64,000 nt of DNA from Ascarosepion bandense (Eukaryota > Mollusca > Cephalopoda > Sepiida > Sepiidae): positions 221,501 to 285,500 of the forward strand of contig JBBBDQ010000447.1 of the NCBI GenBank assembly GCA_037127315.1, written 5' to 3'. The position numbers and the translations under genes were made by a program. Under the pieces are notes generated by a model that saw only the letters and a list, made by a program, of their open reading frames with translations, did not search any database and was not told where the DNA came from. Position 1 is the first letter of the stretch. Each line of letters starts with the position of its first letter. Below, in pieces: positions 1 to 10,604 of this stretch.

Positions 1-550
1 ACCTGAGCAACGCCAGTCTATAAGGCTAGTTTTTAATAAGAAGAGTATAAATTTATGCATGAAAGGTTTCACAGTTATAGCATTATTCTTTCACTATCAG
101 ATAAGAACTTTTCGTCACATTTGTGTACGATATGTGGTTGTGATTGTGTTCATTATTTCTTATATAATAATTAACTTTCTTTACATTTTTACTTTCCGTC
201 GTAGATTTTGTAGAAGTTCATAGAATATTGAAATATGAATGTCACTTCCTTCAATAACAAAACGGACTGATTTTCTCGAAATTGGGTTTTAAGTTGTTTT
301 TATTGAACTAAAATATACAATTTTCGGAAAAGGAAAACTGCTTGCAATTTTCGAAAAAGGAAAAGCGCTTACGAATTGCGCCTTTCTTTTCCACAGTTTG
401 TTTTAGCCTTTCAGAATGTTTGAAATTCTTTCAACCCGAGCAAAGCTAAAAGTCACTAAATCCCAACACCGAATGTTAGTGAATATGTGCAGAAAAGCTA
501 AATTAATAAGAAGGACAATAAAAGAACAAAAATTAATTGAACAGCAGATT
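1..550. other. AT-rich sequence, nothing recognised
   Basis: AT-rich DNA upstream of the first tandem repeat. A short direct repeat of a 'tttcggaaaaggaaaa'-like string lies near 320-365. I see no gene, RNA or element signature. Confidence 0.5.
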
Positions 551-1128
551 ATTGGAGTAGATAGACTGAACTATCGCCCGGTTCACACTCCACCCACATC
601 TATTGAACAGGTGAAGAGGCTCATCCCTTGTTTCCTGTTTAGGATGCGGTTTCCGGTTTTCCCTTTTCAATCTTTTCACTCTTTTATTTTTTTTTTCCAA
701 TTGGAGTAGATAGACTAAACTATCGCCCGGTTCACACTCCACCCACATCTATTGAACAGGTGAAGAGGCTCATCCCTTGTTTCCTGTTTAGGATGCGGTT
801 TCCGGTTTTCCCTTTTCAACTCTTTTCACTCTTTTATTTATTTTTTTTTCCAATTGGAGTAGATAGACTAAACTATCGCCCGGTTCACACTCCACCCACA
901 TCTATTGAACAGGTGAAGAGGCTCATCCCTTGTTCCCTGTTTAGGATGTGGTTTCCGGTTTTCCCTTTTCAAGTCTTTTCACTCTTTTATTTATTTTTTT
1001 CCAATTGGAGTAGATAGACTAAACTATCGCCCGGTTCACACTCCACCCACATCTATTGAACAGGTGAAGAGGCTCATCCCTTGTTTCCTGTTTAGGATGC
1101 GGTTTCCGGTTTTCACTTTTCACTCCAG
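551..1128 (+). repeat. LINE-tailed VNTR element, tail missing (four ~150-bp units)
   Basis: Four head-to-tail units begin with ATTGGAGTAGATAGAC at 551, 700, 853 and 1004 (spacings 149, 153 and 151 bp). Each holds a conserved block (CGCCCGGTTCACACTCC, then GAACAGGTGAAGAGGCTC) and ends in a T-rich spacer of variable length. The same unit occurs near 3.5, 4.2, 34.3 and 60.5 kb, where it runs into a 3' tail shared with LINEs. Here the last unit stops at about 1125 without the tail. Small open frames across the units only reflect the repeated sequence and are not genes. Confidence 0.85.
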
Positions 1129-1192
1129 TCAGACTACCAAATAACAGCGTTTTGACTAAATAGCGTTCTACATCTGCCTCTCAATATGATGC

Positions 1193-1240
<48 letters not shown>
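1193..1240. repeat. (TA)n microsatellite
   Basis: About 48 bp of pure TA dinucleotide repeat just after the VNTR element. Confidence 0.95.
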
Positions 1241-1244
<4 letters not shown>

Positions 1245-1334
1245 AAAAGTCTAATTCAGAAAAAAAAAATCTCAGCTGCTGTTAAAAATTATTATCTACT
1301 CATTTCAAAAAATCATAACCTATGGAGCTTATCC

Positions 1335-1650
1335 AGAGAAAATTAACAAAGTGACATGTCCAGACACCAGGCTATCCTGCTTCCTTTCACAACCCAGATC
1401 TTAAAACTCCTTCGTCACCTAATATTTATTTTTAATTGAACAATATTGATAAACATAAAGCATTTTCTCCAACTATCACTTCTTAATTTTTAAATAACCA
1501 TGAATTAAACTTATATTTTCAAAATAAATCATTTATTTTAACATATCACCTGAAGAAGAACTGTATTGTCCTGAAACAAAAATTTTGGTGCAGTGATATA
1601 ATGCTTGTTATAACAAAATTAAAATATTAAGCCCTAGTCTGTAGATCAAA
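1335..1650 (+). repeat. Single-arm repeat with degenerate hammerhead-like core
   Basis: Shares sequence with 31,378-31,595 (+) and 21,490-21,830 (-). Within it, 1544-1599 has the hammerhead order: helix I strand ATATCAC, then CTGAAGA, a weak helix II, GAAAC, a loop, and helix I partner GTGATAT. The base before the expected cleavage nucleotide is C rather than U, so this copy is probably inactive. The element fades into (TA)n downstream. The call rests on the conserved order of parts across copies, not on homology to a named family. Confidence 0.5.
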
Positions 1651-1676
1651 AAAGTTCTTTCACTTTCGTATAATAT

Positions 1677-1679
<3 letters not shown>

Positions 1680-1713
<34 letters not shown>

Positions 1714-1718
1714 TCGGC

Positions 1719-1767
<49 letters not shown>

Positions 1768-2111
1768 CTATACGTACCAACAATAAAGTAGCACAGATAA
1801 AGACTAAAGTCAGAAAAAACTAACGCTAACAACAAATCAGTAACGTAAGTCGTCAACAACCCCCCGAGGACTACCCCCTGGGTTAAAGGGGAAGAAGACA
1901 AAAAGAAACAAAGCCCAATAACAATGAGTCAAGAGCTTGTTTGAAAGAAAAAAAACCAAGACGAAAACCTTAACAGGAGAGGGCTCAAAACGAAAGTTCG
2001 AAAGTAGAACAAAAAATACAATAAAATAAATCTAAAAGTGGGCCAAACAAGTCCTGACGATCTGTAGAGAAACCACGGTCGACGTTTGGGTCAGTTTTAG
2101 ATTTAGTTTAT

Positions 2112-2184
<73 letters not shown>

Positions 2185-2230
2185 CATGATCATGATTTGT
2201 ACCCACAGAACACACAAATAACCTTAGACA
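1680..2230. other. (TA)n tracts with unrecognised sequence between
   Basis: TA tracts occupy about 1680-1710, 1719-1765 and 2114-2184. The sequence between (about 1770-2110) is A/C-rich on the plus strand and matches nothing I recognise. No gene seen. Confidence 0.7.
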
Positions 2231-2233
2231 GAA

Positions 2234-2398
2234 TCAGTCAGTTAAGTGTCATAAAGAGACATGACTGACTGTGCAAATGATTATCCCGCAGTAGGTTGCC
2301 ATTACATTCTGTGGTAGACAGGTTGCCAGCCAAGGCTATAGAACCCAGTCTGTCCTGTTATTTGACTTATAGCTAAAGGGGAAAGAGATGTATTAATT
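2234..2398 (-). repeat. tRNA-type SINE (family 1), head truncated
   Basis: On the minus strand this is the 3' body of the main SINE family of the window: the CAGTCAGTTAAGTG end, the GAGACATGACTGACTG palindrome, the GTAGGTTGCCATT block and the ACCCAGTCTGTCCTGTTATTT block. It stops before the tRNA-like head. Confidence 0.8.
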
Positions 2399-2410
2399 AC
2401 AAAAACTAAC

Positions 2411-2451
<41 letters not shown>

Positions 2452-2456
2452 ATCTA

Positions 2457-2575
2457 CAAACAGATCTTTTTCGCTGTATCACAGCCCATGAGTACGGTTA
2501 GACATCCGATTGCATTTCACCCAGGCATGAAAGCCGACCGAATCGTCAAATCTACCTCTAAGCTATGAAATGTGG
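2457..2575 (-). repeat. tRNA-type SINE (family 2), partial
   Basis: Reverse-strand match to the element at 7,660-7,945: the 'cgctgtatcacagc' end, then ATCCGATTGC and a decayed promoter block. It abuts a long (TA)n(TG)n tract. Confidence 0.6.
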
Positions 2576-2586
2576 TAAATTTATTT

Positions 2587-2590
<4 letters not shown>

Positions 2591-2657
<67 letters not shown>

Positions 2658-2680
2658 ATGTGTGTGTGTGTGTGTGTGTA
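2591..2680. repeat. Compound (TA)n(TG)n microsatellite
   Basis: About 45 bp of TA repeat run into about 45 bp of TG repeat. Long TYIYIY or CVCVCV reading frames across it are artefacts. Confidence 0.95.
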
Positions 2681-2846
2681 ACTTTTTACGCATTACTCTG
2701 CGTTTCATGCATTTTTCAGGAATCATCGGGTACATATCCTATTATACTAGTCGTTTATCGATATGAATTATGTATTAGCGTTCCTTTGTTTTTTTTTATT
2801 AAAGGTCGTTATGGGTATAAAATTGAAAGTACTAATACTTTTAATA

Positions 2847-3485
2847 CTCAAGCAGGTACAAAAATTTAAATACATGGAAAATGTTATAACAACGACAGAA
2901 AGTGCGTCACAGAGATCCGAGTTGGGATGGCGAAGGAAGAATTCCAGAAGTTGGGTAAAGAATTAAGAAACAGGACAATTTAACTAAAATCAAAGAAGAG
3001 AGACATTGGATTACTATGTGTTGTCGGTTCTTCAATATGGCAGTGAATGCTGGACAATATCATCACAGATGAAGGAAAAACTTGAAGTAACTGAAATGTG
3101 GTTCTACAGAAGGATGCTGCGAATATCATGGATCGGGCATGTGAGCAATGATGAAGTCTTAGAAATGATGGAAACAAAAAGTAAATTAATACTGAGCATC
3201 AGAAAGAGACAGCTGAAATTTCTGGGACATGCAATGTGGAAGGAGGGCTTGGAGAATCTGATACTAACAAGCCAGATAGAGGGAAAAAAGAGACAGGCGA
3301 AAGCAACAGATAACATATTTGAAAGACCTAATCAGGTGGATCATGAAACGAAGGTTGCACGGTGCAACAGGAGACGGTGGGCTAAGAGCAACCAGGGATA
3401 GGGAGACGTGGAAAGCCATGATCGCCTACATCATGAAATGACAGGGCACGTAGAAGAAGAAGAAGAAGAACAAGAAGAAGAAGAA
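2847..3485 (+). pseudogene. RTE-like LINE, 3' end of reverse-transcriptase ORF
   Basis: Decayed C-terminal part of an RTE-like LINE polyprotein. Frames shift from KQVQKFKYM to a 131-codon open stretch (3006-3401) carrying VLQYGSECWTI, EMWFYRRMLRISW, SIRKRQLKFLGHAM and NLILTSQIEGKK, all conserved in the copies at 36.5, 43.4, 44.1 and 58.5 kb. The C-terminal ending and the short (AAG)n tail at about 3450-3488 fit RTE-type elements, whose 3' ends carry short tandem repeats. Several frameshifts make it non-functional. The RTE assignment is from motif memory (BovB-like C-terminus). Confidence 0.8.
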
Positions 3486-3502
3486 GAATACTTTTAATTT
3501 GT

Positions 3503-3855
3503 TAATTTTTTTTTAATCGTATCGCCCCGAGCAAGGCGGTAACGCCACTGATGTGCAGGGGGCTACGTAATAGTGAAAAGATTGGGAAAGAGAAAGCCGG
3601 AAACCACATCCTAAACAGGGAACAAGGGATGAGCCTCTTAATCTGTTCAATAGACATAGGTGGAGTGGGAACCGGGCGATAGATGGATCTATCTATTCCA
3701 ATTGAAAAAAAAAAACAAAGTGAGAAGATTGGAAAAGAGAAAACCGGAAACCACATCCTAAACAGGGAACAAGGGATGAGCCTCTTAACCTGTTCAATAG
3801 ACGTGGGTGGAGTGTGAACCGGGCGATTGATGGATCTATCTACTCCAATTAAATG
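3503..3855 (-). repeat. LINE-tailed VNTR element (two units plus tail)
   Basis: On the minus strand: two units opening with the GGAGTAGATAGATC motif, then the 3' tail CTACGTA-like block, GTGGCGTTACCGCC, CTTGCTCGGGG and an A-rich end at 3503-3525. The same tail closes the copies at 4,790-4,853, 34,505-34,575 and 60,960-61,025. The tail resembles the 3' end of the CR1/jockey-like LINEs of this window, suggesting mobilisation in trans. Confidence 0.8.
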
Positions 3856-3905
3856 TATAATCAAATTAGGTTAATAACGAATTTTAAAAATGGAATTTTA
3901 AGTTC

Positions 3906-4175
3906 CGTACGTGATACACGTTTTAGGCGATCATGTCTAGAAAGAGACATGATTGACTGGGCAGAGGATTATCCCGCAGTAGGTTGCAAATGCTTTCTGG
4001 TTGCTAGCCAGGGCTATAGAACTCAATCTGTCCTGTTATTTAACCCATAACTGGAGGGAAGAGATGGATTAATACCTTTCCCATGGGTGTTTGAGCGTAA
4101 ATGAATGGAAAGTATTCAACTGAAATTCGAACTCAGATTCACGATTTCTCATTCCACAGGACCACAACGCACATC
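3906..4175 (-). repeat. tRNA-type SINE (family 1), nearly full length
   Basis: Minus-strand copy with a decayed tRNA-like head at 4,140-4,175 and the complete body. The B-box-like region reads ATTCGAACTCAG on the plus strand. It lies between two VNTR elements. Confidence 0.75.
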
Positions 4176-4222
4176 CTATGGAATAGGATACTCATATGAC
4201 AGGAAACATTCATTAATTCATA

Positions 4223-4853
4223 GAGTAAACTATCGCCCGGTTCACACTCCACCCACATCTATTGAACTGGTAAAGAGGCTCACCCCTTGTTTCCTGTTTA
4301 GGATGCGGTTTCCTGTTTTTCTCTGTTCTAATCTTCTCACTTTGTTTTTTGTTTTTTTTTTTGTTTCAATTGGAGTAGATAGACTAAAATATTGCCCGGT
4401 TCACACTCCACCCACATCTATTGAACAGGTGAAGAGACTCATCCCTTGTTTCCTGTTTTCTCTTTTTTAATCTTCTCACTAATTTTTTTTTCAATTGGAG
4501 TAGATAGACTAAACTATCGCCCGGTTCACACTCCACCCACATCTTTTGAACTGGTAAAGAGGCTCACCCCTTGTTTCCTGTTTAGGATGCGGTTTCCTGT
4601 TTTTCTCTTTTCCAATCTTTTCACTCTTTTCTTTTTATTTTTTTATTTTTTTTTTCAATTGGAGTAGATAGACTAAACTATCGCCCGGTTCCACCCACAT
4701 CTATTGAACAGGTGAAGAGGCTCATCACTTGTTTCCTGTTTAGGATGCGGTTTCCGGTTTTTCTCTTTTCTAATCTTCTCACTCTTACGTAGCCCCCTGC
4801 ACATCAGTGGCGTTACCGCCTTGCTTGGGTTGATATGATTAAAAAAAAATTCT
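4223..4853 (+). repeat. LINE-tailed VNTR element (four units plus tail)
   Basis: Four units starting near 4,223, 4,371, 4,493 and 4,656, then a complete tail at 4,790-4,853 (ACGTAGCCCCCTGCACATC, GTGGCGTTACCGCC, then TGATATGATT and an A-run). Units vary from about 120 to 165 bp, mostly in their T-rich spacers. Confidence 0.85.
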
Positions 4854-5061
4854 AAACATAAATTATATTAAAATGTTAGGCTTAAATCCTGGATGTAAGG
4901 GCGGTAAGTAGTGCGTTTACATTTACAAATTTTTCAAAAAATAATATATTAAAAGATACGGCTAAGTAATTAGATTGACAAATCCATCCATATGCATCTA
5001 TTTATTGATTTATGCAAATCAAGGGCTGATGATTGGTCAATATGAATTATATTTAGATATA
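4854..5061. other. No feature recognised
   Basis: AT-rich sequence between a VNTR element and a Helitron-like element. Nothing supportable seen. Confidence 0.4.
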
Positions 5062-5444
5062 ACTAGCAGTATAGCTCGGCGTTGCTCGGGTGTAATGAAA
5101 GCTTTAAAACTAATCCATGGTCCTGGAGCTCAGACTCTTTGGACGTTGGCACGAAAGACTAAAAAGCAATAATTGTTTCCAGTTAAAGCGAAACCGTAGA
5201 CTGAAAGAAAAATGAATGGATGTAAGTCAAATTTTCATTTCCTGGTATCGATATCAAATAAGTTTTTTTCGTCGCAAACTGAATTTTGAAGGCTAAATAA
5301 GTCCTCTGAGTAAATGGTATCATGGCTGAGACTAAGAACTACAATTATACCTACTTAGAGCCAAACCCGAAGCCAAAACTAAAATAAAAGGGCTGAAAAA
5401 ATACAGATATACAGGCAGATAAACAGATACACACACAAAGATCT

Positions 5445-5505
<61 letters not shown>

Positions 5506-5830
5506 CAATTTTCTGCACTATTGTAAGAACTGCAACCTTGAAAATTCTGAATATCGTTTCTTATGTCTTTGTCTATGAGTGTATCAATTTTGATTAAAAT
5601 TGGACCACTCCTTCTACAACCCGATTTTTGGATTATCGATTTTCGATATTTATCTGGGGTACCTCGACACAAAACCTACACTCGCAGGCGCTTATAGTAC
5701 TACTGTGTAAATTTTCAAGAAAATCGGTTCAGCCGTTTCGGAGTCTATAGGTAATGGACACACACACACACACACAGACACACACACACACATACACACA
5801 GACAAAGTTTCATTTATAAATAAGTTTAGA
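5062..5830 (-). mobile_element. Helitron-like non-autonomous element, copy 1
   Basis: Read on the minus strand the element opens with TCTAAACTTATTTATAAATG and closes with a CCCG...CGG stem-loop about 9 nt before CTAG. A 5' TC, a 3' hairpin and a CTRR end are the classic terminal signals of Helitrons. The body contains the block GACTCCGAAACGGCTGAACC and a (TA)n tract in the middle (5,452-5,502). No Rep/helicase coding region is present, so it depends on another element. Nine copies or fragments occur in the window. The class is inferred from termini only. Confidence 0.65.
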
Positions 5831-6257
5831 GTACTGCATTATATTTACAAATGAAGAACTGATTATTATTAACTGGTTATGGTAAAGAGAAAATTAGGTT
5901 CGATAACGAAAATTTAAATAAAAATTAAAAAAGGAAATCCAATGACATTTATTTTCTTAAATCTGTTTATTCAAAAAGATAATTAACTTCCTTTGTTCAA
6001 TCACATAACCAATTAAATTAGATAATTAAGTTGATTAGATAATCAATCTTGTGTATTCTACAAGATAATTAATTAAATTCATTTAATCAGATATTTATAC
6101 CAATTTCTTTAATGAATCAAATTAATAATTAATCAATTTACGTAATTAGATTATTTATTTAATGAAGTAGAATTAAAGTAATAATTAATTGGATTTTATA
6201 GCAAATTAAAAGACGATAAATGCGTATCGAGGGAACGACAAAAATGATCTATACGCT

Positions 6258-6258
<1 letters not shown>
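5831..6258. other. AT-rich sequence, nothing recognised
   Basis: Very AT-rich with many TTAATTAA-like strings. No coding or element signature found. Confidence 0.4.

Positions 6259-6299
<41 letters not shown>
6259..6299. repeat. (TA)n microsatellite
   Basis: About 41 bp of TA repeat directly before a tRNA-like SINE fragment. Confidence 0.95.
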
Positions 6300-6303
<4 letters not shown>

Positions 6304-6468
6304 AATGAATTATTTTTTAACATTATTTTTACCGATACTCGTATTTAAGTAGATATTCTGTTTTTAATTAAACAGTATTTTATATCTACCGGCCTGATTA
6401 TTTTACGATAAATTTTATTACGAAAATGTGTGCTATCCAGCAGGATTCGAACCTGCGACCCCTATTTA
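6300..6468 (-). repeat. tRNA-type SINE (family 3), truncated
   Basis: Shares about 165 bp with 41,715-41,905. On the minus strand it has the T-arm/B-box string GCAGGTTCGAATCCTGC followed by a TGGATAGCACA acceptor-like strand, then an AT-rich tail. The upstream half of the tRNA-like head is cut off by the (TA)n(TG)n tract at 6,474-6,569. Confidence 0.65.
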
Positions 6469-6470
6469 GA

Positions 6471-6473
<3 letters not shown>

Positions 6474-6548
<75 letters not shown>

Positions 6549-6569
6549 TGTGTGTGTGTGTGTGTAAAG
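6474..6569. repeat. Compound (TA)n(TG)n microsatellite
   Basis: TA repeat followed by TG repeat with one GA interruption. Confidence 0.95.
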
Positions 6570-6659
6570 TAATTAACATAAATAAAAATGTAAAATATAA
6601 AAAATACACAATGTTGCCTAAAGAAAAAGACGTGTGTAAAGGACACATAAATATATATA

Positions 6660-7587
6660 TATATATATATATATATTGTAACAAAGTTGCAGAAATCGTA
6701 GGTTTTTTAACCTGTTGTTCATGCATTTACTTTTATAAAGAGTGCTCGATACAAATGTAGAGTGTTATACTGTAATGGTTGTTACAATTGTTTATAAATT
6801 CATAGTATCACTACACAAAAGTTTTCACGTTTCGAAGCTAACCTTGTTTTTAGATGCTTCTCATCGGGTGATGAAGTTGGAATTTAAAAAAAAAGCACCC
6901 CACCAACACGACCCCACAAAAAATGCAATAAATACACATAACCAACCCTATTAATAAATAGAACAAAAAACGTAGAAATAAAAGACAACACACCCCACAC
7001 CAAACCAGCAATAAGTCCATCTACCCGTAAATAAGTCCATCTACCCGTAAATAAGTCCATCTCACCTGTTAATGGTAGAAAAATAAAAGAAACGATCGAC
7101 ACTGCAAAAAAAAAAACCCATATATCCTAATACAAAATAACCTAAACTAAACGAAAAAGTGACCTGCCCAAAACTAAATAACCCATACCCTCCTCTAAAC
7201 CAAGTAGCAGCACCTTAAGAACCATAAAAGAATCGACTAGACCATCCAAAAATCACACACCACTCATTTCATTAACAAGACGCCACTACTGCTACATCCA
7301 GACAAGATAAATAGGAAAACTGTCTTGAACTAAGCTACCGCTCCCAACACCTAACTCTAAGAGTACAATATGGCTTGCAGAATCCAAATAAGCTCCCAAC
7401 CTCACTTTCAACTAAAAAAAAAAAGCATATTCACCACAAATAAACCGTTTTTTCACCAGATAATTTTCATTCCAACTTCTTCACCCGATGAGAAGCACCT
7501 AAAAACAAGGTTAGCTTCGAAACGCTAAAGTTTTTGTGTAGTGATACTGTGAATTTATAAACCATTGTAACAACAATTACAATATAA

Positions 7588-7590
<3 letters not shown>
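6660..7590. mobile_element. Foldback element A with hammerhead-like arms
   Basis: Inverted arms at about 6,765-6,885 and 7,470-7,585 are near reverse complements (TGTAATGGTTGTTACAATTG at one end, its complement at the other). Both sides border (TA)n. The interior is A/C-rich on the plus strand and holds a small tandem (AATAAGTCCATCTACCCGT, three times near 7,010-7,060). Each arm holds a hammerhead-like fold: 7,491-7,544 (+) and 6,807-6,872 (-), with helix I TCAC/GTGA, core CCGATGA, helix II GAAGC/GCTTC and CGAAAC. The usual U4 is C. No coding capacity seen. Confidence 0.6.

Positions 7591-7630
<40 letters not shown>
7591..7630. repeat. (TA)n microsatellite
   Basis: TA tract that bounds foldback element A. 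Confidence 0.95.
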
Positions 7631-7635
<5 letters not shown>

Positions 7636-7659
7636 AATAATAAATATATATATATAGAA

Positions 7660-7945
7660 ACATCTGGAAGAATGGTAGACTTTGAAAAACAGTAGCTACT
7701 CTGGCATGTACGCATCGCTCATTCAGTAATGGATTAGAGCACTCTGGCTATTGGGCGGGTATAATGACAATATACACGCTAAAAAGTCTGCCTTCTTCTA
7801 CCGAACGCCCATAGCCCAGAGGTAGAATCGCCGACAGACGCCAATTCGGTCGGGTTTCAATCCTGGGTTGAAAGCAATCAGGGTTTAACCGTATTGATGA
7901 ACTGTGATACAGCGAAACAGATCTGTCTGCGGATTAAAAACCCCA
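7660..7945 (+). repeat. tRNA-type SINE (family 2)
   Basis: A tRNA-like block at about 7,807-7,875 has an A-box-like TAGCCCAGAGG and a B-box-like GGGTTTCAATCC, matching pol III internal promoter spacing. A second copy at 29,440-29,735 shares both the ~150 bp upstream and the 3' block GTGATACAGCGAAACAGATC. The upstream ~150 bp are part of the repeat, so the tRNA-like block is internal. Confidence 0.7.
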
Positions 7946-8205
7946 GCCAATACCCCTAACAAAACGAAATAAATAAAAATGAAAAGGATTCCCAGTACCA
8001 CATCGCCTGACGAAGCATCGGTACTCGTAGCGATTATATATAGAGAAGTTATGTACATGTTCTAAAATATAATTTATAATAAATATTAACAGAAAATATA
8101 GAAAATTATATATCGAGCACTGTTTTAAATTAGTGTTTTGGACGTGGAAAGAATTCTTCGTTCTGGATACACTCGGGGATATATATATATATATATATAT
8201 ATATA
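7946..8205. other. No feature recognised
   Basis: AT-rich sequence ending in a short (TA)n tract (about 8,180-8,204). No gene seen. Confidence 0.4.
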
Positions 8206-8300
8206 GTCATAGGCAGACAGATCTATTTCACTGTATCACAGCTTATCAGTAAGGTTAGACATCCGATTGCTTTTAGCCAGGATATTTGTGTTATAATGGA
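8206..8300 (-). repeat. tRNA-type SINE (family 2), 3' fragment
   Basis: Minus-strand copy of the 3' block (cagatctatttcactgtatcacagc on the plus strand in pieces), truncated before the tRNA-like part. Confidence 0.55.
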
Positions 8301-8720
8301 AGATCCTATCACCCCGGAGAGTTGATTCACCAAAGAAATTAAGAAGCATCCAAATAAGAAAGTACGAGAGGATTCGACTTCCGCTCTTACTCCGTCTTGA
8401 CTTATCATTTTAAGAAGTCTCTGTTACTTGTACTTTTTCGGATAATAAACTGTTATTTGTTTACCCCTTACGTGATGTGTAAATCTTTCTACTCGTATGT
8501 ACCCCTGCGATATAACAATTCGGAAATGAGTCGATTACGCAACCTCGGTTTAAAACTTTCTGTATCTTCAGGTGTTTTATATCTACTGATTCTTTAATCG
8601 ACTGACTTCCAAATGAAAACAGTTGAAAGCTCTATATTGTATATGTATTGAGCACTTTTTAATACAACTGTATACTGGTCTAATCTAATTGTGACCAATA
8701 CCTGGTTAGTAATAATTATA
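8301..8720. other. Unclassified, with hammerhead-like remnant
   Basis: The minus strand near 8,545-8,575 reads CACCTGAAGA then AAACC and AGGTT, similar to the inverted hammerhead-like pair at 30.7 kb. The following 'tactggtctaa' block (about 8,670) is also shared with 30.83 kb. Decayed; no gene seen. Confidence 0.3.
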
Positions 8721-8722
8721 TA

Positions 8723-8863
8723 TATATGCAAATTCTACTCCCCCAGCTTCTTTTCTCGCACTTCCCGCCTGTGGAATTCCCTTCCATTTACTTGCTTCCC
8801 CAACAGCTAGATTCCAAGATTCTATATGTAAAGTCAATAGTCATCTCCTATCTCACTAACCGG

Positions 8864-8922
<59 letters not shown>

Positions 8923-9095
8923 GCTCCTTTCTTCGTCCACTCCACTCTCATCAGTATTCTCATCCTACTCTTACCCACTTCCTGACACCCCCTATAACCT
9001 GTCACTCTTTCTCATAACTTTCCTCCTATGTAACCCCCTGAAAAACAGTGGCAGTAAAATGCCTTACTTGGGGCGATATGATTATTTAAAAAAAA
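8723..9095 (+). pseudogene. CR1/jockey-like LINE, 3' end
   Basis: Contains the end of a LINE ORF (FSRTSRLWNSLP-type motif, here with one frame break) followed by a 3' UTR with a (TC)n tract (8,869-8,921). It closes with a tail: ATGTAACCCCCTG, CAGTGGCAGTAAAATGCC, TTGGGGCGATATGATT and an A-run at about 9,095. The ORF piece corresponds to the region after the RT domain. Similar tails occur at 9.3, 26.0, 54.9, 57.1 and 57.4 kb. The clade is inferred from the C-terminal motifs. Confidence 0.7.
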
Positions 9096-9120
9096 ATTCT
9101 ATATTTTATAGATTGTATAT

Positions 9121-9176
9121 AAAGTGGGGGGTCAATTCTGCATTACAATCAATATATAAATTGAGCCCTCACTTTA
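9121..9176. repeat. ~57-bp palindrome, copy 1 (LINE context)
   Basis: AAAGTGGGGGGTCAATT and its near reverse complement AATTGAGCCCTCACTTT flank a ~22-bp AT-rich loop. It lies between two copies of the same LINE tail. Confidence 0.75.
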
Positions 9177-9194
9177 TTGCCACAGTCATCTTTC

Positions 9195-9303
9195 TCTTAT
9201 GCACTTCCTGACACCTCCTATATATAACCTGTCACTCTTTCTCATAACTTTCCTTCTATGTAACCCTCTGCAAACCAGTGGCAGTATAATGACTTGCTTG
9301 GGG
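9195..9303 (+). repeat. CR1/jockey-like LINE, second tail copy
   Basis: Repeats the last ~110 bp of the LINE 3' end (CTATGTAACCCTCTGC, CAGTGGCAGTATAATG, TTGGGG), ending in (TA)n instead of an A-run. Confidence 0.7.
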
Positions 9304-9518
9304 TATATATATATATATATATTGTCCTCAGAAGTTCAAGTTAAGAAACTTAACCATAATAGGTTGTCTATCATTTTTAACGAAACAAAGCGTTTGTAAA
9401 AATAACATTTTGGACATTTTTATATATTTTATCTTCTGAAAAGAAAATACTATAATATCACACGAAAAATGAAATAAAAACCTTAGCCATAATACATTGT
9501 CTGTGTTTTTTATTGAAA
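9304..9518. other. Short direct repeat, otherwise unrecognised
   Basis: 'aaccataat..gttgtct' near 9,350 recurs as 'agccataat..ttgtct' near 9,484. No gene signature. Confidence 0.4.
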
Positions 9519-9583
9519 CATGGATGTGTGTGTGAGAGTGTATGTTTGTGAGTGTGAGTATGTATGTGTGTGTGAGTTAATGG

Positions 9584-9650
<67 letters not shown>
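9519..9650. repeat. Compound (TG)n(AG)n microsatellite
   Basis: Imperfect TG repeat followed by about 30 bp of AG repeat. Confidence 0.95.
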
Positions 9651-9652
<2 letters not shown>

Positions 9653-10257
9653 GTGTGCAAATAATACTTGACATTTTCTTGATATCTAGCTCCACCGCCT
9701 CGACAACGGCTTAAATCTCAGCGTACACAGAAAACCATCTAATAAAAATGATCTCATAAATTTCTATTTTCATCACAACAACATAATAAAATCCAGAAAA
9801 ACAATCAGATTCTAATTAAGATCACACAGAATTTTTAGCCCTCAATATTTACAAGAAAGGGATAAATATACCGAAAATACTTTTAATCTCTTCCAGTACC
9901 CGATTTCATATTCGAAAGGCTCATAAAATATTCCAAAATTGAAAATCGTCCTATCATGACAAACTCAACGAATCGAAATGATATATTGTTCTGCTCACCA
10001 ACTTAACACCACTACACTTGAAAAGAATTAATGTAAACTCAACATAAAGTTGACACCATTACATATAAAAGACTTAATACAAGATAAAATAATAAGCTAA
10101 ATCTTGAAGAACGAGATTACACTAAAATTTTAATTATTGTCGCAAGGAATATATCGGTGTAACGTCAAGAAATTTAAATAAAAGATTATATAGACACAAA
10201 AGTGATCTTTTATAAAACAAAGAAGAAAATGAATCATTTGCTCACTGTAATAAGTTT
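9651..10257. other. No feature recognised
   Basis: About 600 bp of AT-rich sequence without recognisable element or coding signal. Confidence 0.4.
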
Positions 10258-10563
10258 GTGCGTTGTGGTTCAACGGATATCGACTCGGAATGACAAATTG
10301 GGGAGCCGAGTTCGAATTCCAGTTGAACTCCTTGTGTTTACTTACGCATAAATACCCTTGGGAAAGCTATTAATGCGTGTCTTCCCTCCAGTTTTGGATT
10401 AAATTATACAACAGATTGGGTTATATGGCCATCGTCGGCAACCAGTCTAGCACAGAAAGCAATGGCAACCTACTGCGGGATAATCTTCTGCCCAGTCAGT
10501 CATGTCTCTTTCGAGACATGATCGGCCAAAGCGTGTATCACGTATGGCATTTAACTGACTGAC
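10258..10563 (+). repeat. tRNA-type SINE (family 1), full length
   Basis: A full-length copy in forward orientation. The tRNA-like head has an A-box region GTGGTTCAACGG (other copies fit TRGYNNARNNG exactly as TGGTGCAGTGG) and a B-box GAGTTCGAATTCC about 50 bp later. The body carries CCCTTGGGAAAG, CTATTAATGCGT, the CAACCTACTGCGGGATAATC block, a TCTCGAAAGAGACATG-type palindrome (seen here in reverse orientation) and the terminal TTAACTGACTGACTG. Pol III transcription and LINE-driven retroposition are expected for this class. Confidence 0.85.
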
Positions 10564-10604
10564 TGAATATAATAGCTGGAATCAGGATTTAAGGCTTTTG
10601 ATGA

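Noticed and set aside
2572..2766. Small proteins with YIYIY or CVCVC runs
   Set aside because: They are translated (TA)n and (TG)n microsatellites.
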